Part shown: in pieces, positions 1 to 8,329 of the stretch
How positions within the stretch are numbered: position 1 is the first letter of the stretch
Layout: the number at the start of each line of letters is the position of its first letter
DNA from: Magnetococcales bacterium
GTDB lineage: Bacteria > Pseudomonadota > Magnetococcia > Magnetococcales > UBA8363
Assembly (NCBI GenBank): GCA_002753515.1
Contig: PEAK01000032.1
Location: 1 to 44,686 of the forward strand
Direction of reading: 5' to 3'
Length of the DNA stretch: 44,686 bases
Position numbers and translations under genes: made by a program
The notes under the pieces: generated by a model
What the model was told of the DNA's origin: nothing
What the model saw: only the letters and a program-made list of their open reading frames with translations
Databases searched by the model: none

Positions 1-121
1 GCAGAAAATGCGCCAATTGAATAGGCGTGTGCGATTGGTATTTGACTACCTTGGCATGACGGAAAACACTTGTATCACCATGGCGGTATAGCCTTTACAC
101 GCCAAGAACAAATTTACCGTG
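1..121. repeat. 121-bp terminal inverted repeat, left copy
   Basis: These 121 bases are the exact reverse complement of the last 121 bases of the window (44566-44686). Identity stops abruptly after base 121. In the right copy the sequence continues as a BrnA-like antitoxin gene. In the left copy it runs into unrelated DNA, so only about 17 codons of that antitoxin frame (from base 70) remain here. The repeat may be the edge of a mobile or dispersed element. It may equally be a shared k-mer at which an assembler broke the contig, because both copies end on the same base. Confidence 0.9.
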
Positions 122-198
122 CAAGCGTGAAAAAGTTCGGCGAACTTGTCTTGGGGGGGGCTGAAAACAGCCTTCTTCTTGTCTCAAAGCAAAGAACA
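122..198. other. Short non-coding stretch between the end repeat and the response regulator
   Basis: No gene is supported here. It contains a run of eight G at 153-160 and two small inverted repeats: AAGTTC-GGC-GAACTT at about 134-148, and GGCTG-AAAA-CAGCC just after the G run. The second could be a weak transcription stop for the minus-strand regulator gene that ends at 199, but no T-tract follows it on that strand. I therefore do not call a terminator. Confidence 0.4.
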
Positions 199-624
199 TC
201 AGACCGGATCCTCTTTTTGTTCCCACCATTTTTTTGCAACCAGGTTGTGCTGGCTCAACTTGAGCAACAATTTGGCCGAACTGACGGGTTTGTTGATATA
301 ATCGCTCGCCCCTGTGCTGAAACAGGTTTCCATCTCACTTCGGGCATCCACTGCCGATACAATGATAATAATCGTTTGTTCATCTAGTTCCACACCCAAT
401 TCCCGCTCCAAAGTGCGCATGGTTTGCAACACCTCTATCCCATCCATCCCAGGCATGGTCAGATCCAGCAACACCAGATCGTAAGGTCCTTCCTCAAAGG
501 CCATACGAAACATTTCGATGGCGTCCCGTCCGTTATCCACAGCATCGCAATCACCATAAGGTTTCAAAATGGTGTGCAATAATACCCTGGCTTCATGCAG
601 ATCGTCGATAATCAAGGCTTTCAT
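199..624 (-). CDS. Single-domain response regulator (CheY-like REC)
   Basis: This 141-residue protein is a stand-alone receiver domain. The acidic pair is D7/D8, the phospho-acceptor is D54 in the motif VLLDLTMPGMDG, the Ser/Thr switch residue is S90 and the conserved lysine is K112 in the NKP motif. There is no output domain, so it probably works by protein-protein contact or as a phosphorelay intermediate. Its start codon overlaps the stop of the upstream hybrid kinase (ATGA), which implies translational coupling and suggests that kinase as its phosphodonor. The REC domain resembles that of the REC-PilZ protein at 32844, including the extended segment rich in R and E after the DG motif. Family assignment is secure; the downstream target cannot be told from the sequence. 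Confidence 0.9.
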   Translation of the reverse strand: MKALIIDDLHEARVLLHTILKPYGDCDAVDNGRDAIEMFRMAFEEGPYDLVLLDLTMPGMDGIEVLQTMRTLERELGVELDEQTIIIIVSAVDARSEMETCFSTGASDYINKPVSSAKLLLKLSQHNLVAKKWWEQKEDPV

Positions 625-3600
625 GAGCTATTTTCATCCCCAACATTCAAAACGTTTGCAATCAATTCCAACTCCTGTGTCAAATCGCGCAATCCAACCT
701 GAACAGCCGGCCAATCCCGCAAATCCACTTTTCCCTTGAGACGCAACGCCCGATTTCTGAGCCGAACGGCACCCATGTTGGCCGCCGCATCCAATATCCA
801 ATGGATTTCGGTCATGACCTCTGCAACTGACTGCTGCCGCACCACTTGTTCCAAATGTGCCACATGTCCCGGGGCTTCCAATGTCCATAGATTTCGATGC
901 CGCTCCCGGGTCTCCCGATCCCCCCCAGCAGCAATGACGGTTGCTAAAGCCAATCCCGATCCCTTTTTGGCTCGCGGGCGACGTCTCCGGGTAAAAGGTT
1001 CTACAGTTTTCAACAATTCGCCCGGGCGGTAGGGTTTGAGCAGATAACCGTTAATATTCAATTCATTACAAGTTTCTTCAGTATCGGTCATTATGGTCGC
1101 CGTAACAACCACGATGGGAACTTGCGAATCGCCACCCCAGGAGTCCTCTGGATTTCTAATATGACGAATAGTTTCATAACCATTCATTTTTGGCATATTC
1201 AGATCCATCAATACCAAGTCAAAGGAGTGCTGAGCCAATATGTCCAGCGCCTCCACACCATCGTTGGCCAGGGTGACCTGATGCCCTGCATTGTGCAAAA
1301 TCTCTGTGGCCAGTTTTTGGTTGTTGACCCGGTCCTCGACCAAAAGGATACGAATCGCCATCCCCTGTTGCTCCAGCAAGCGCTGATAAATATTCGTAAC
1401 CTCCACCTCATGAGCATCGTAACCCTGTGCCTGACGCATGGCACTGAGCAAAGCAGAGCGTCGGGCCGGTTTGTTCACATACTGGGGATTGGTCAAACAA
1501 GGATTCTTCTGAATTGCGACTGGAGACACATTCATGGGTTTCAACAAAACGGTATTGATCGTCATGGAACCTTCCTTGTTGAAAGAATCCCACGCATCTT
1601 TATGATTTACCAGGGAGCTGTCGGCCACCAACAGATCAAACGGACAACCCGTTTCCGCCGCCAAACGCATCTGCACCAAAAATGACTCCAAACTGTCAAC
1701 AGCATGCGTCTCGGCACCAAAATATTGAATCATAGTACAGATCACATCCCGTCCCGTGGGATTGGGTTCAAACACCAGGACACGCACCCCGGCGAATTCC
1801 AGGGGGAGCGTGGTGGTCCCTTCGCCGATGGCACGCCGGGATTCTTCTGTTGCGAAATGGGCGGTGAAAGTAAACACCGATCCTTTCTCCTCCTGACTCT
1901 CCACCCAAATTTCGCCCCCCATCATGTCGACCAGACGGCGGGAGATGGACAGACCCAAACCCGTACCCCCGAAACGGCGCGCCATGGAGCCGTCTGCCTG
2001 AGTGAAGGCCTGAAAGATTTCGCCCAATTTATCCCGGGCAATTCCAATACCCGTATCGGCCACGGAAATTTTCAACTCCTGCCCCGCTTGTTCCATTTGG
2101 GGCGGAATGGCCTGAACCCGAACCACAATCTCACCACGTTGGGTAAACTTGATGGCATTGTTGATCAGATTGATCAGTATTTGCCGAAAACGGAGCGGAT
2201 CCCCCAGCAATTCCAGCGGGACATCCCGTTCAATCAAACAAAAGAGTTCCAATTGTTTCTGCCGGGCATTGATGGCCATGGTTTCACAGGCATCCTCAAC
2301 CTGCTTCACCACATCGAAAACAACATGTTCCAACAGCAACTGCCCTGCTTCAATTTTGGAAAAATCCAGGATACTGTTAATGATTCCAAGGAGGCCGCCA
2401 GATGATTGCTGGACAATTTCCATGTATTCCCTGAGTGATTCCGGCAATTCGGGGGCGGTCAACACCAATTCGGTCATCCCCATGATGGCATTCATGGGGG
2501 AACGAATCTCATGGCTCATATTGGCCAAAAATTCACTTTTGGCACGATTCGCCAATTGGGCCACGGACAAGGTATCGTTCAAGGATTTCAATAATTGCTT
2601 GCGGTCGGTAACATCCCGAATAAAGGCGGTATACATCACTTCGCCCTCTTCGATCATTTCCGTAATGGCTATTTCCAAATCCACCAGCGCCCCATCGATA
2701 CGCATCCCCTGGGCTTCCATGCGGCGGGCCACCAGTTTGGACCTGGGATTGGTCAAACGTCTCGCCAAGGCATCGCGGTGTGCCTGACGATTCAAAGGGG
2801 GAACCAGCATGTCACTCAACAATTGGCCAACGAGATCGCCCTTGGCAAAACCAAACAATATTTCGGCAGCGGGGTTGATGTTTTTGACAAAACCTCGACT
2901 GTCCATGACAACGATGGCATCCAGGGCCGATTCAAACATGGCCAAAAGGTAGCGTTCCTGACTGGCGATGCGTTCGCTGTTCAAACGCAATTGCTTCATG
3001 GCTTCTTTTTGTTCGGTGATATCCTGGACGATCCCCACCATGTAGTGGGGATTACCTTGATCGTCCAAGACCATCTCCCAAACTTCCCGAACAAAGCGAT
3101 GTATGCCATTCGGCCGCACAATGACATATTCGGAAGCCAACAGATCGGAGGGTTCCTTCGAGGAATGGTTCGCTATCTGCCGAAACGGGATGTGTTCATC
3201 CGCAAGAACAAGTTGCATGAAGGCTTCGTAGGACGGCTTGAATGTCCGGGGATCAACGCCACAAATCCGATACAACTCATCCGACCAATACACGACTCCG
3301 GTATGCAAGTCCCATCGCCAGCTTCCCACGTGGGCCATTTCCTGCGCCTTTACCAGATTGATCTGGCTTTGCGTCAAACATTCTTCTGCCAGATGCCGCG
3401 CCTGGGCATCCCGGCACCTGTGCCGGGTCAAGAAAACGATACCCCACCCCCCGAGCAACCAAATCAGGACACAACTGACCAGCAGGCTCATCCGCGCATG
3501 GTCATCCATCTTTTGATAATACTTCATGGGGATGGCAATACTCTGGCCACCTCGCACGACACCCCCGTCAGAGCTTTTATCATTATGACATATAAGACAC

Positions 3601-4172
3601 TCATCCTGCATTGTGAACGGGCGCATGATGCGCAGTGTCTCCCCATCGCCACCGGCAACGATTTCGACAACCTCTTTGTCCCCTTTTTCCAAGGCTTCCA
3701 GAGCCTTGCGTTCCCATGGATCGGGGGCATTCGCCGGATTGAGTGGCCTCAGGCTGGTAATCCGATCTGTTTCACCCTGTTCACCCCATTCCTTGGTGGG
3801 CAATTGCCGCATGATACAGGCGGGATTCATCAGGATCAGTTTCTTCCCCGAGGGTGTCTCAATAATGCGTTCCTCAGTGGGAGGCAGAAAGGGATTGGGT
3901 TGGTTATCCGCGCCAAGCGGGACATAGACACCACCATGACCGGCTGCCCATTGCCTGAAGCTCTGGTTTTTGACCAGCGCGTTTCTGGCAATAGTCAGAA
4001 TCTGCTGGTAAACATGTTCCTCTCCCATCCTGATATTGACGATCCAGGCCCCCCAAACCAACAAGGTCCATACCAGAAGGTACGCCACGGCACCCCGAGC
4101 CTGGGGCAGGCGGAAAAATCCCTGCAACGGCATCCTCAGCCTGGACAATCGGATTCTGAACAGAAGATCCAT
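621..4172 (-). CDS. Hybrid sensor histidine kinase with periplasmic haem-c (Tll0287-like/DUF3365) domain, two PAS, REC and Hpt
   Basis: The protein has 1183 residues. Order: a TM helix at about 31-47; a periplasmic domain of Tll0287/DUF3365 type with a CLICH motif at C192-H196, the classical covalent haem-binding CxxCH; a second TM at about 230-250; PAS domains at about 275-390 and 400-530; HisKA with H554 in NMSHEIRSPMN; and a HATPase with intact DTGIGI and GGTGLGLSI boxes. Then come a degenerate receiver (about 815-930, in which the usual MP motif after the candidate aspartate is missing), a good receiver with D990, and a C-terminal Hpt-like helix bundle retaining a histidine at about 1124 (IHWILDAAANMGA). 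Haem-bound domains of this type are thought to sense redox state or gases. The gene forms an overlapping pair with the response regulator at 199-624. Its ligand is inferred, not known. Confidence 0.92.
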   Translation of the reverse strand: MDLLFRIRLSRLRMPLQGFFRLPQARGAVAYLLVWTLLVWGAWIVNIRMGEEHVYQQILTIARNALVKNQSFRQWAAGHGGVYVPLGADNQPNPFLPPTEERIIETPSGKKLILMNPACIMRQLPTKEWGEQGETDRITSLRPLNPANAPDPWERKALEALEKGDKEVVEIVAGGDGETLRIMRPFTMQDECLICHNDKSSDGGVVRGGQSIAIPMKYYQKMDDHARMSLLVSCVLIWLLGGWGIVFLTRHRCRDAQARHLAEECLTQSQINLVKAQEMAHVGSWRWDLHTGVVYWSDELYRICGVDPRTFKPSYEAFMQLVLADEHIPFRQIANHSSKEPSDLLASEYVIVRPNGIHRFVREVWEMVLDDQGNPHYMVGIVQDITEQKEAMKQLRLNSERIASQERYLLAMFESALDAIVVMDSRGFVKNINPAAEILFGFAKGDLVGQLLSDMLVPPLNRQAHRDALARRLTNPRSKLVARRMEAQGMRIDGALVDLEIAITEMIEEGEVMYTAFIRDVTDRKQLLKSLNDTLSVAQLANRAKSEFLANMSHEIRSPMNAIMGMTELVLTAPELPESLREYMEIVQQSSGGLLGIINSILDFSKIEAGQLLLEHVVFDVVKQVEDACETMAINARQKQLELFCLIERDVPLELLGDPLRFRQILINLINNAIKFTQRGEIVVRVQAIPPQMEQAGQELKISVADTGIGIARDKLGEIFQAFTQADGSMARRFGGTGLGLSISRRLVDMMGGEIWVESQEEKGSVFTFTAHFATEESRRAIGEGTTTLPLEFAGVRVLVFEPNPTGRDVICTMIQYFGAETHAVDSLESFLVQMRLAAETGCPFDLLVADSSLVNHKDAWDSFNKEGSMTINTVLLKPMNVSPVAIQKNPCLTNPQYVNKPARRSALLSAMRQAQGYDAHEVEVTNIYQRLLEQQGMAIRILLVEDRVNNQKLATEILHNAGHQVTLANDGVEALDILAQHSFDLVLMDLNMPKMNGYETIRHIRNPEDSWGGDSQVPIVVVTATIMTDTEETCNELNINGYLLKPYRPGELLKTVEPFTRRRRPRAKKGSGLALATVIAAGGDRETRERHRNLWTLEAPGHVAHLEQVVRQQSVAEVMTEIHWILDAAANMGAVRLRNRALRLKGKVDLRDWPAVQVGLRDLTQELELIANVLNVGDENSS

Positions 4173-4354
4173 AACAATTTGAATAATATTGTCAAATAAT
4201 CGCTAGCAAGACCCACTCTCAAGGAACTGCCACCCGTATACCCGGCTCAAATTAACAGACATTCATAATCGAAACAATAGAAATTTCACCATCAATGGGA
4301 AATCAGAGCAAGCGCTTATTCTCTTTACAATTTAACATCAATAATTTGGTTTTC

Positions 4355-4552
4355 ATGGTCAAGAATAAGTCTCTCCCGGCGAGGAGAGAATTCCTGAACC
4401 AAGTGACGATGCAGTTGATGGAAGCGGTGGGCGAACGCGAGAATATGAAAGCAGCCCTACACCGAGTGAAAAGCAACCGGGGATCGCGGCGGGGTGAGTC
4501 AATTATTATTGACTTGCTGAGGAAATGGGCATTTTCGAGGAACTGCGGGTGA
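4355..4552 (+). pseudogene. Remnant of group II intron reverse transcriptase/maturase N-terminus
   Basis: An open frame of about 65 codons contains LMEAVGERENMKAALHRVKS, which matches the characteristic start of group II intron-encoded reverse transcriptases (L-M-E-x-V-x-x-R-E-N-x-x-x-A-L-x-R-V-K-x-N-x-G). Where an intact protein continues with a GVDG-type motif, this frame reads SRRGES and stops soon after, consistent with a frameshift and loss of the rest. No catalytic YADD block is present anywhere nearby. I read it as a decayed mobile intron left between the kinase and the transporter operon. The match rests on a short motif, so confidence is moderate. Confidence 0.55.
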
Positions 4553-4758
4553 GACCCCGCATCCTTCCCGATGGGGGAACGTCGCAGCGAAAACTTGATA
4601 AGCACTCAAAGGAAGTCTAACCAGGTAATCAAGGGGAATAGCAAACGGGTGGCAAAAGGTGTATTGGTAATTCCGGGAGATCGCTCCAGGGGGGACAAAT
4701 GGGCCTCGCTGGGGACAAAATTACAGAATAATCGTGTAATCATTGAGTTTTGCATACC
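4553..4758. other. Non-coding region upstream of the liv-type operon
   Basis: The stretch between the intron remnant and livH shows no convincing gene. A 63-codon frame from 4571 is open but has no recognisable features. The region probably carries the promoter for the transporter genes and may contain further debris of the group II intron. I see no clear promoter hexamers, terminator or riboswitch fold. Confidence 0.3.
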
Positions 4759-5637
4759 ATGAACCGAACCATGATCCTTCAGATGATCGTGAGTGGTGCT
4801 TTGATGGGCCAAGTGTATGCCTTGATCGCCTACGGCTTTCAATTGACTTACGCCACCAGTAAATCCATCAATTTTGGCCAGGGCGAGCTGGTCATGCTTT
4901 CCGCTTTTTTCAGTCTGACCTTGATCAACTGGGGGATTGCCTATCCTTTGGTGGTCGTGGGCGGGCTGTTGTTTGGTGCTGTCCTGGGTTTGTTTGTCGA
5001 ACGGGCAGGGGTACGATTGGCATTGGAGCAAAAAAGCGAAGGGTGGATTTTGCTCACCATTATTCTGGGATTGTTTGGTTTCAGCACTGCCGAAAACATT
5101 TGGGGCCGGGATGATCGTCCGTTTCCCACGCCCATTTCCAGCGATCCCATACACATTTTTGGTATTGGCATCACTCCCCTGGAAGTATCGGTTATTCTCG
5201 GGGTATTCGCCGTCATGGGGCTGATCGAAGGCTTCAAGCGGTATACACTCTTGGGTAAGGCCTTTGCCGCGCTGGCCGCAGATCGGGATGCGGCAGGGTT
5301 GATGGGGATCTCCGCTACCCGTACCATCATGCTGTCCTATGCCCTCTCAGGTTTTGTGTCGGCCATGGCGGGCATTCTGATCGCCCCGATTACCACGGTT
5401 GGCCCAACCATGGCCTCAACCTTGATTCTTAAAGCCTTTTCCGTTGCTGTTGTGGCTGGGCTCGATTCCGGATTTGGCGTTGTCATCACCGGATTGGTGT
5501 TGGGGGCTATCGAAAGTCTGACCAGTTTTTTTCTCGGTTCCGGCTGGCGTGAGGCTCCGGGATTGCTTCTCCTCATCCTCGCCTTGGCGGTTCGCCCCAC
5601 GGGTTTGTTCGGAAAAACCACCATTCGCAAAGTATGA
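4759..5637 (+). CDS. livH: Branched-chain amino-acid-type ABC transporter permease LivH
   Basis: This integral membrane protein of about 292 residues has roughly eight hydrophobic helices and the LivH signature region: SGALMGQVYALIAYG near the N-terminus, INFGQGELVML shortly after, and the cytoplasmic loop ALAADRDAAGLMGI, the family's ATPase-contact (EAA-like) segment. It forms half of the channel of a HAAT-family importer for branched-chain amino acids, amides or urea. I chose ATG 4759; a TTG at 4750 is in frame, and neither has a strong ribosome-binding site. The 3' end overlaps the next gene by 4 nt (ATGA). No periplasmic binding protein gene accompanies it in the window, so the substrate cannot be inferred. 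Confidence 0.88.
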   Translation: MNRTMILQMIVSGALMGQVYALIAYGFQLTYATSKSINFGQGELVMLSAFFSLTLINWGIAYPLVVVGGLLFGAVLGLFVERAGVRLALEQKSEGWILLTIILGLFGFSTAENIWGRDDRPFPTPISSDPIHIFGIGITPLEVSVILGVFAVMGLIEGFKRYTLLGKAFAALAADRDAAGLMGISATRTIMLSYALSGFVSAMAGILIAPITTVGPTMASTLILKAFSVAVVAGLDSGFGVVITGLVLGAIESLTSFFLGSGWREAPGLLLLILALAVRPTGLFGKTTIRKV

Positions 5638-7595
5638 TTATGGGTAAACGGCAACTCCTCATACATGGTTCCGAGCTTTTTCTCTTTGGTTTGCTTGCGG
5701 CGATACCAGGTTTTATCAACAACCCCTATGCCTTGGGTCTTCTTACCTTATTGGCCATCTATGGCATTTTGCTGATCGGGTTGGATGTTACTGTTGGCTA
5801 TCTGGGGCAGGTCAACTTGGCTCAGGTGGCGTTCTTGGGCTTGGGCGCGTATACCGCCGGTTTGTCAGTGACCCTGCTGGGGATGGGTATGCTACCCGCA
5901 CTGTTGCTGAGTTTGGTCGTGGGCTTGGTGTGTGGTGGAGTACTGGCCTTTCCATCGTTGCGCCTGGAGGGTCCACAGTTTGCTCTGGGTACCCTCAGTT
6001 TTTCCGCCCTGACCACAACCATTTTGAACGAATGGGAATCCTTGACCTCGGGTGCCCAGGGTTTAAGCATCGTTCGCCCCCCCTTGTTCGGCATGCACCT
6101 GAAGGCGCAGGGATTTTATTGGTTGTGCCTGGGTTTGTTGGCTTTGATCTGGTTTTTCATGAAGAATCTGCTTTCCGGTCGATGGGGACGCGCCTTCGAA
6201 GCCTTGCGCGATAGCCCGATTGCCACCGATGCCATGGGGGTCGGATGCTTTCGTTATAAAGTGGCCGCATTTGCCTTTGGTTCAAGTTTGGGCAGTCTGG
6301 CGGGGGGATTGTATGCCTTTAACTTTCTCTACCTGCAACCTCAGAGTTTTACTTACGATTTGATGGTCATTCTGTTGTTGGGGGTCGTGTTGGGGGGGCG
6401 TAAAAGTTTGTGGGGGGCGGTCATTGGGGCGATGATCATCGTCTTGCTGCCCAATTTATTGTCCAACCGTTTTTTGTTTCACCTGTTTGCCGCTGTCGGT
6501 CTGACGTTGGCGGTGGTTGCTGCCGTTCGCGGTCGCCTGCATAAAACGACCCCCTGGTTTCAAGCCTTGGCCCCTGTCATTGCCATGGGTTTGCTGTTGA
6601 TCGGTGGTTTTATGATTGGCAATACCGAAGATTGGCGCAAGGCCATCTTTGCCTTGATGCTGTTTTCTGTGGTGGTGGGACTGCCGGAAGGGGTCATGGG
6701 ATTTGTCGGTCGTTTTTTTTCCCGACTATTGCGTATGGCCCCCAGAACCATACCCATTTCGGCACCCTTGGAAGTCGTCCTGCCCCAATTGTCCCCGGGT
6801 AACCAGCCAATCCTGACCATTGATGCCCTGCAGCGCCATTTTGGCGGGGTCAAGGCGGTGGATGGCATTTCCTTGAGCATACGTTCCGGGCAGATCCATG
6901 GCCTGATCGGTCCCAATGGTTCGGGTAAATCCACGGTGGTTAACGTAATTTCTGGTCTCTACCCCCCGACCCAAGGAAAAATTTATAAAAATGGCACTAT
7001 TTTGCCTAGTGGGAGCTTGTATCGGGTTGCGCTTAACGGCATTGCCCGGACGTTTCAAAATTTGCAACTCTTTGGGGAACTTTCCGCATTGGCCAACGTC
7101 ATGGTGGCGCTCAGGGGGATGTACCGCACGCCATTCTTTCTTATCCTGCTGGGATTGGCCCGTTCCGAAGAGCAAAAAGCTGCAAGCCATGCCATGGCAT
7201 TACTTGAGCTTGTTGGTTTGGCTGGGAAGTCGGCAACACCGGCCAAGGATTTAACGTATGGCGACCAGCGTTTTTTGGAAATTGCGCGGGCTTTGGCGCG
7301 GCGTCCCGAACTCCTCATCCTCGATGAACCAGCGGCTGGCCTCAGCCGGCCCGATATTCGTCAACTGATGCAGATCATTAGAAAGATTCATCAGTTGGGG
7401 GTGACCATCATCTTGATTGAACACCATATGGATGTGGTGACGGCCTTGTGCGACCATGTCACGGTATTGGATGGCGGCAAAATCATTGCGGAAGGCACGC
7501 CGCAAGCCATTAAGCGTGACCCCAAGGTGATGGAAGCCTACCTGGGGGAAATGCCTGCTGTCAGGCAGGAACAGGCTGAGGAGGGGGCATGTTAA
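5634..7595 (+). CDS. LivM-LivG fusion: ABC transporter permease joined to ATP-binding protein
   Basis: The 653-residue protein combines two normally separate subunits. Residues 1 to about 310 are a LivM-type permease with the conserved segments QVNLAQVAFLGLGAYTAG and EALRDSPIATDAMG. Residues of about 313-370 add two further hydrophobic helices. From about 395 onward lies a LivG-type ATPase: Walker A GPNGSGKST at 426-434, signature TYGDQRFLEIARAL at about 541-554, Walker B ILDEPAAGL with D564/E565, and the H-loop EHHMD. With LivH and LivF it would make a complete import core. Its start overlaps livH (ATGA) and its end overlaps livF by 7 nt. LivM-LivG fusions occur in several bacterial lineages, and the junction reads through without any sign of a frameshift. 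Confidence 0.9.
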   Translation: MIMGKRQLLIHGSELFLFGLLAAIPGFINNPYALGLLTLLAIYGILLIGLDVTVGYLGQVNLAQVAFLGLGAYTAGLSVTLLGMGMLPALLLSLVVGLVCGGVLAFPSLRLEGPQFALGTLSFSALTTTILNEWESLTSGAQGLSIVRPPLFGMHLKAQGFYWLCLGLLALIWFFMKNLLSGRWGRAFEALRDSPIATDAMGVGCFRYKVAAFAFGSSLGSLAGGLYAFNFLYLQPQSFTYDLMVILLLGVVLGGRKSLWGAVIGAMIIVLLPNLLSNRFLFHLFAAVGLTLAVVAAVRGRLHKTTPWFQALAPVIAMGLLLIGGFMIGNTEDWRKAIFALMLFSVVVGLPEGVMGFVGRFFSRLLRMAPRTIPISAPLEVVLPQLSPGNQPILTIDALQRHFGGVKAVDGISLSIRSGQIHGLIGPNGSGKSTVVNVISGLYPPTQGKIYKNGTILPSGSLYRVALNGIARTFQNLQLFGELSALANVMVALRGMYRTPFFLILLGLARSEEQKAASHAMALLELVGLAGKSATPAKDLTYGDQRFLEIARALARRPELLILDEPAAGLSRPDIRQLMQIIRKIHQLGVTIILIEHHMDVVTALCDHVTVLDGGKIIAEGTPQAIKRDPKVMEAYLGEMPAVRQEQAEEGAC

Positions 7596-8305
7596 TCTGC
7601 GAGCAGGTTCATGCCGGATATGGTAATGTCCGGGTGTTGCACGGTATTTCTTTTGAGGTGCAGGCGGGAAAAGTCGTCGCGTTGATCGGTGCCAACGGGG
7701 CGGGTAAAACCACGGCCATGCGGGCGATTTCCGGTATGATTGCCCCGGATCAAGGATCCATCAAACTGGATCAACAGCCGATTCATCATCTGGAGGCGGC
7801 GCGTATCGCCCATCTGGGATTGGCGCATGTCCCCGAGGGACGGCATGTTTTTGCCCCCTTGACGGTGGAGGACAATCTGCTGTTGGGTGCCTATGGTTGG
7901 TTGCCGCGCCTGTTTGGCTTTCGCAGGAAGGCGGCTCAAGAAATGGATCGGGTGATGCAACTTTTTCCCAAATTGGCCGAGCGGCGGCGGCAATTGGCTG
8001 GTACCTTGTCGGGGGGGGAACAGCAAATGCTTGCCATTGGTCGTGCCATCATGGCGCGGCCCAAGGTCATGCTGCTGGATGAGCCGTCCATGGGATTGGC
8101 TCCGGTTATTGTTCAAGAAGTATTTTCGATTATTCGTCGTTTGAAGGATCAGGGAATGACCCTGTTATTGGTGGAACAGTTTGCCAGCCATGCCCTGGCG
8201 GTGGCCGATTACGCCTATGTGCTGGAACGGGGGCGCATTGTCGTTCAGGGATATCCCGAGGAATTGATGAAAGATGAACAGGTTGTGACTGCCTACCTGG
8301 GTTAG
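7589..8305 (+). CDS. livF: Branched-chain amino-acid-type ABC transporter ATP-binding protein LivF
   Basis: The 238-residue ATPase has Walker A GANGAGKTT at 34-42, Q-loop region HVPEGRHVFAPLTVEDNL, signature LSGGEQQMLAIGRA starting at residue 140, Walker B MLLDEPSMGLAP and H-loop VEQFASHAL. The EGRHVF and SMGLAP motifs are characteristic of LivF rather than LivG. The length is typical. The start lies inside the 3' end of the livM-livG fusion and is preceded by a strong GAGGAGGGGGC Shine-Dalgarno sequence, so translation is coupled. It probably heterodimerises with the LivG half of the fusion on the cytoplasmic face of the transporter. Confidence 0.92.
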   Translation: MLICEQVHAGYGNVRVLHGISFEVQAGKVVALIGANGAGKTTAMRAISGMIAPDQGSIKLDQQPIHHLEAARIAHLGLAHVPEGRHVFAPLTVEDNLLLGAYGWLPRLFGFRRKAAQEMDRVMQLFPKLAERRRQLAGTLSGGEQQMLAIGRAIMARPKVMLLDEPSMGLAPVIVQEVFSIIRRLKDQGMTLLLVEQFASHALAVADYAYVLERGRIVVQGYPEELMKDEQVVTAYLG

Positions 8306-8329
8306 ATAAGCCAGGAGCGAGGAGAACGG

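Noticed and set aside
70-387. 105-codon open frame starting in the left terminal repeat
   Set aside because: Only its first 17 codons match the antitoxin frame. After the repeat edge it runs antisense through the response regulator gene, so it is not a gene.
2595-4199. 534-codon open frame antisense to the haem-type hybrid kinase
   Set aside because: It mirrors the codon pattern of the strongly supported kinase gene, has no recognisable domain and no ribosome site. It is a shadow frame.
4571-4762. 63-codon open frame before livH
   Set aside because: No recognisable motif, no ribosome site and it overlaps the livH start; more likely non-coding or intron debris.
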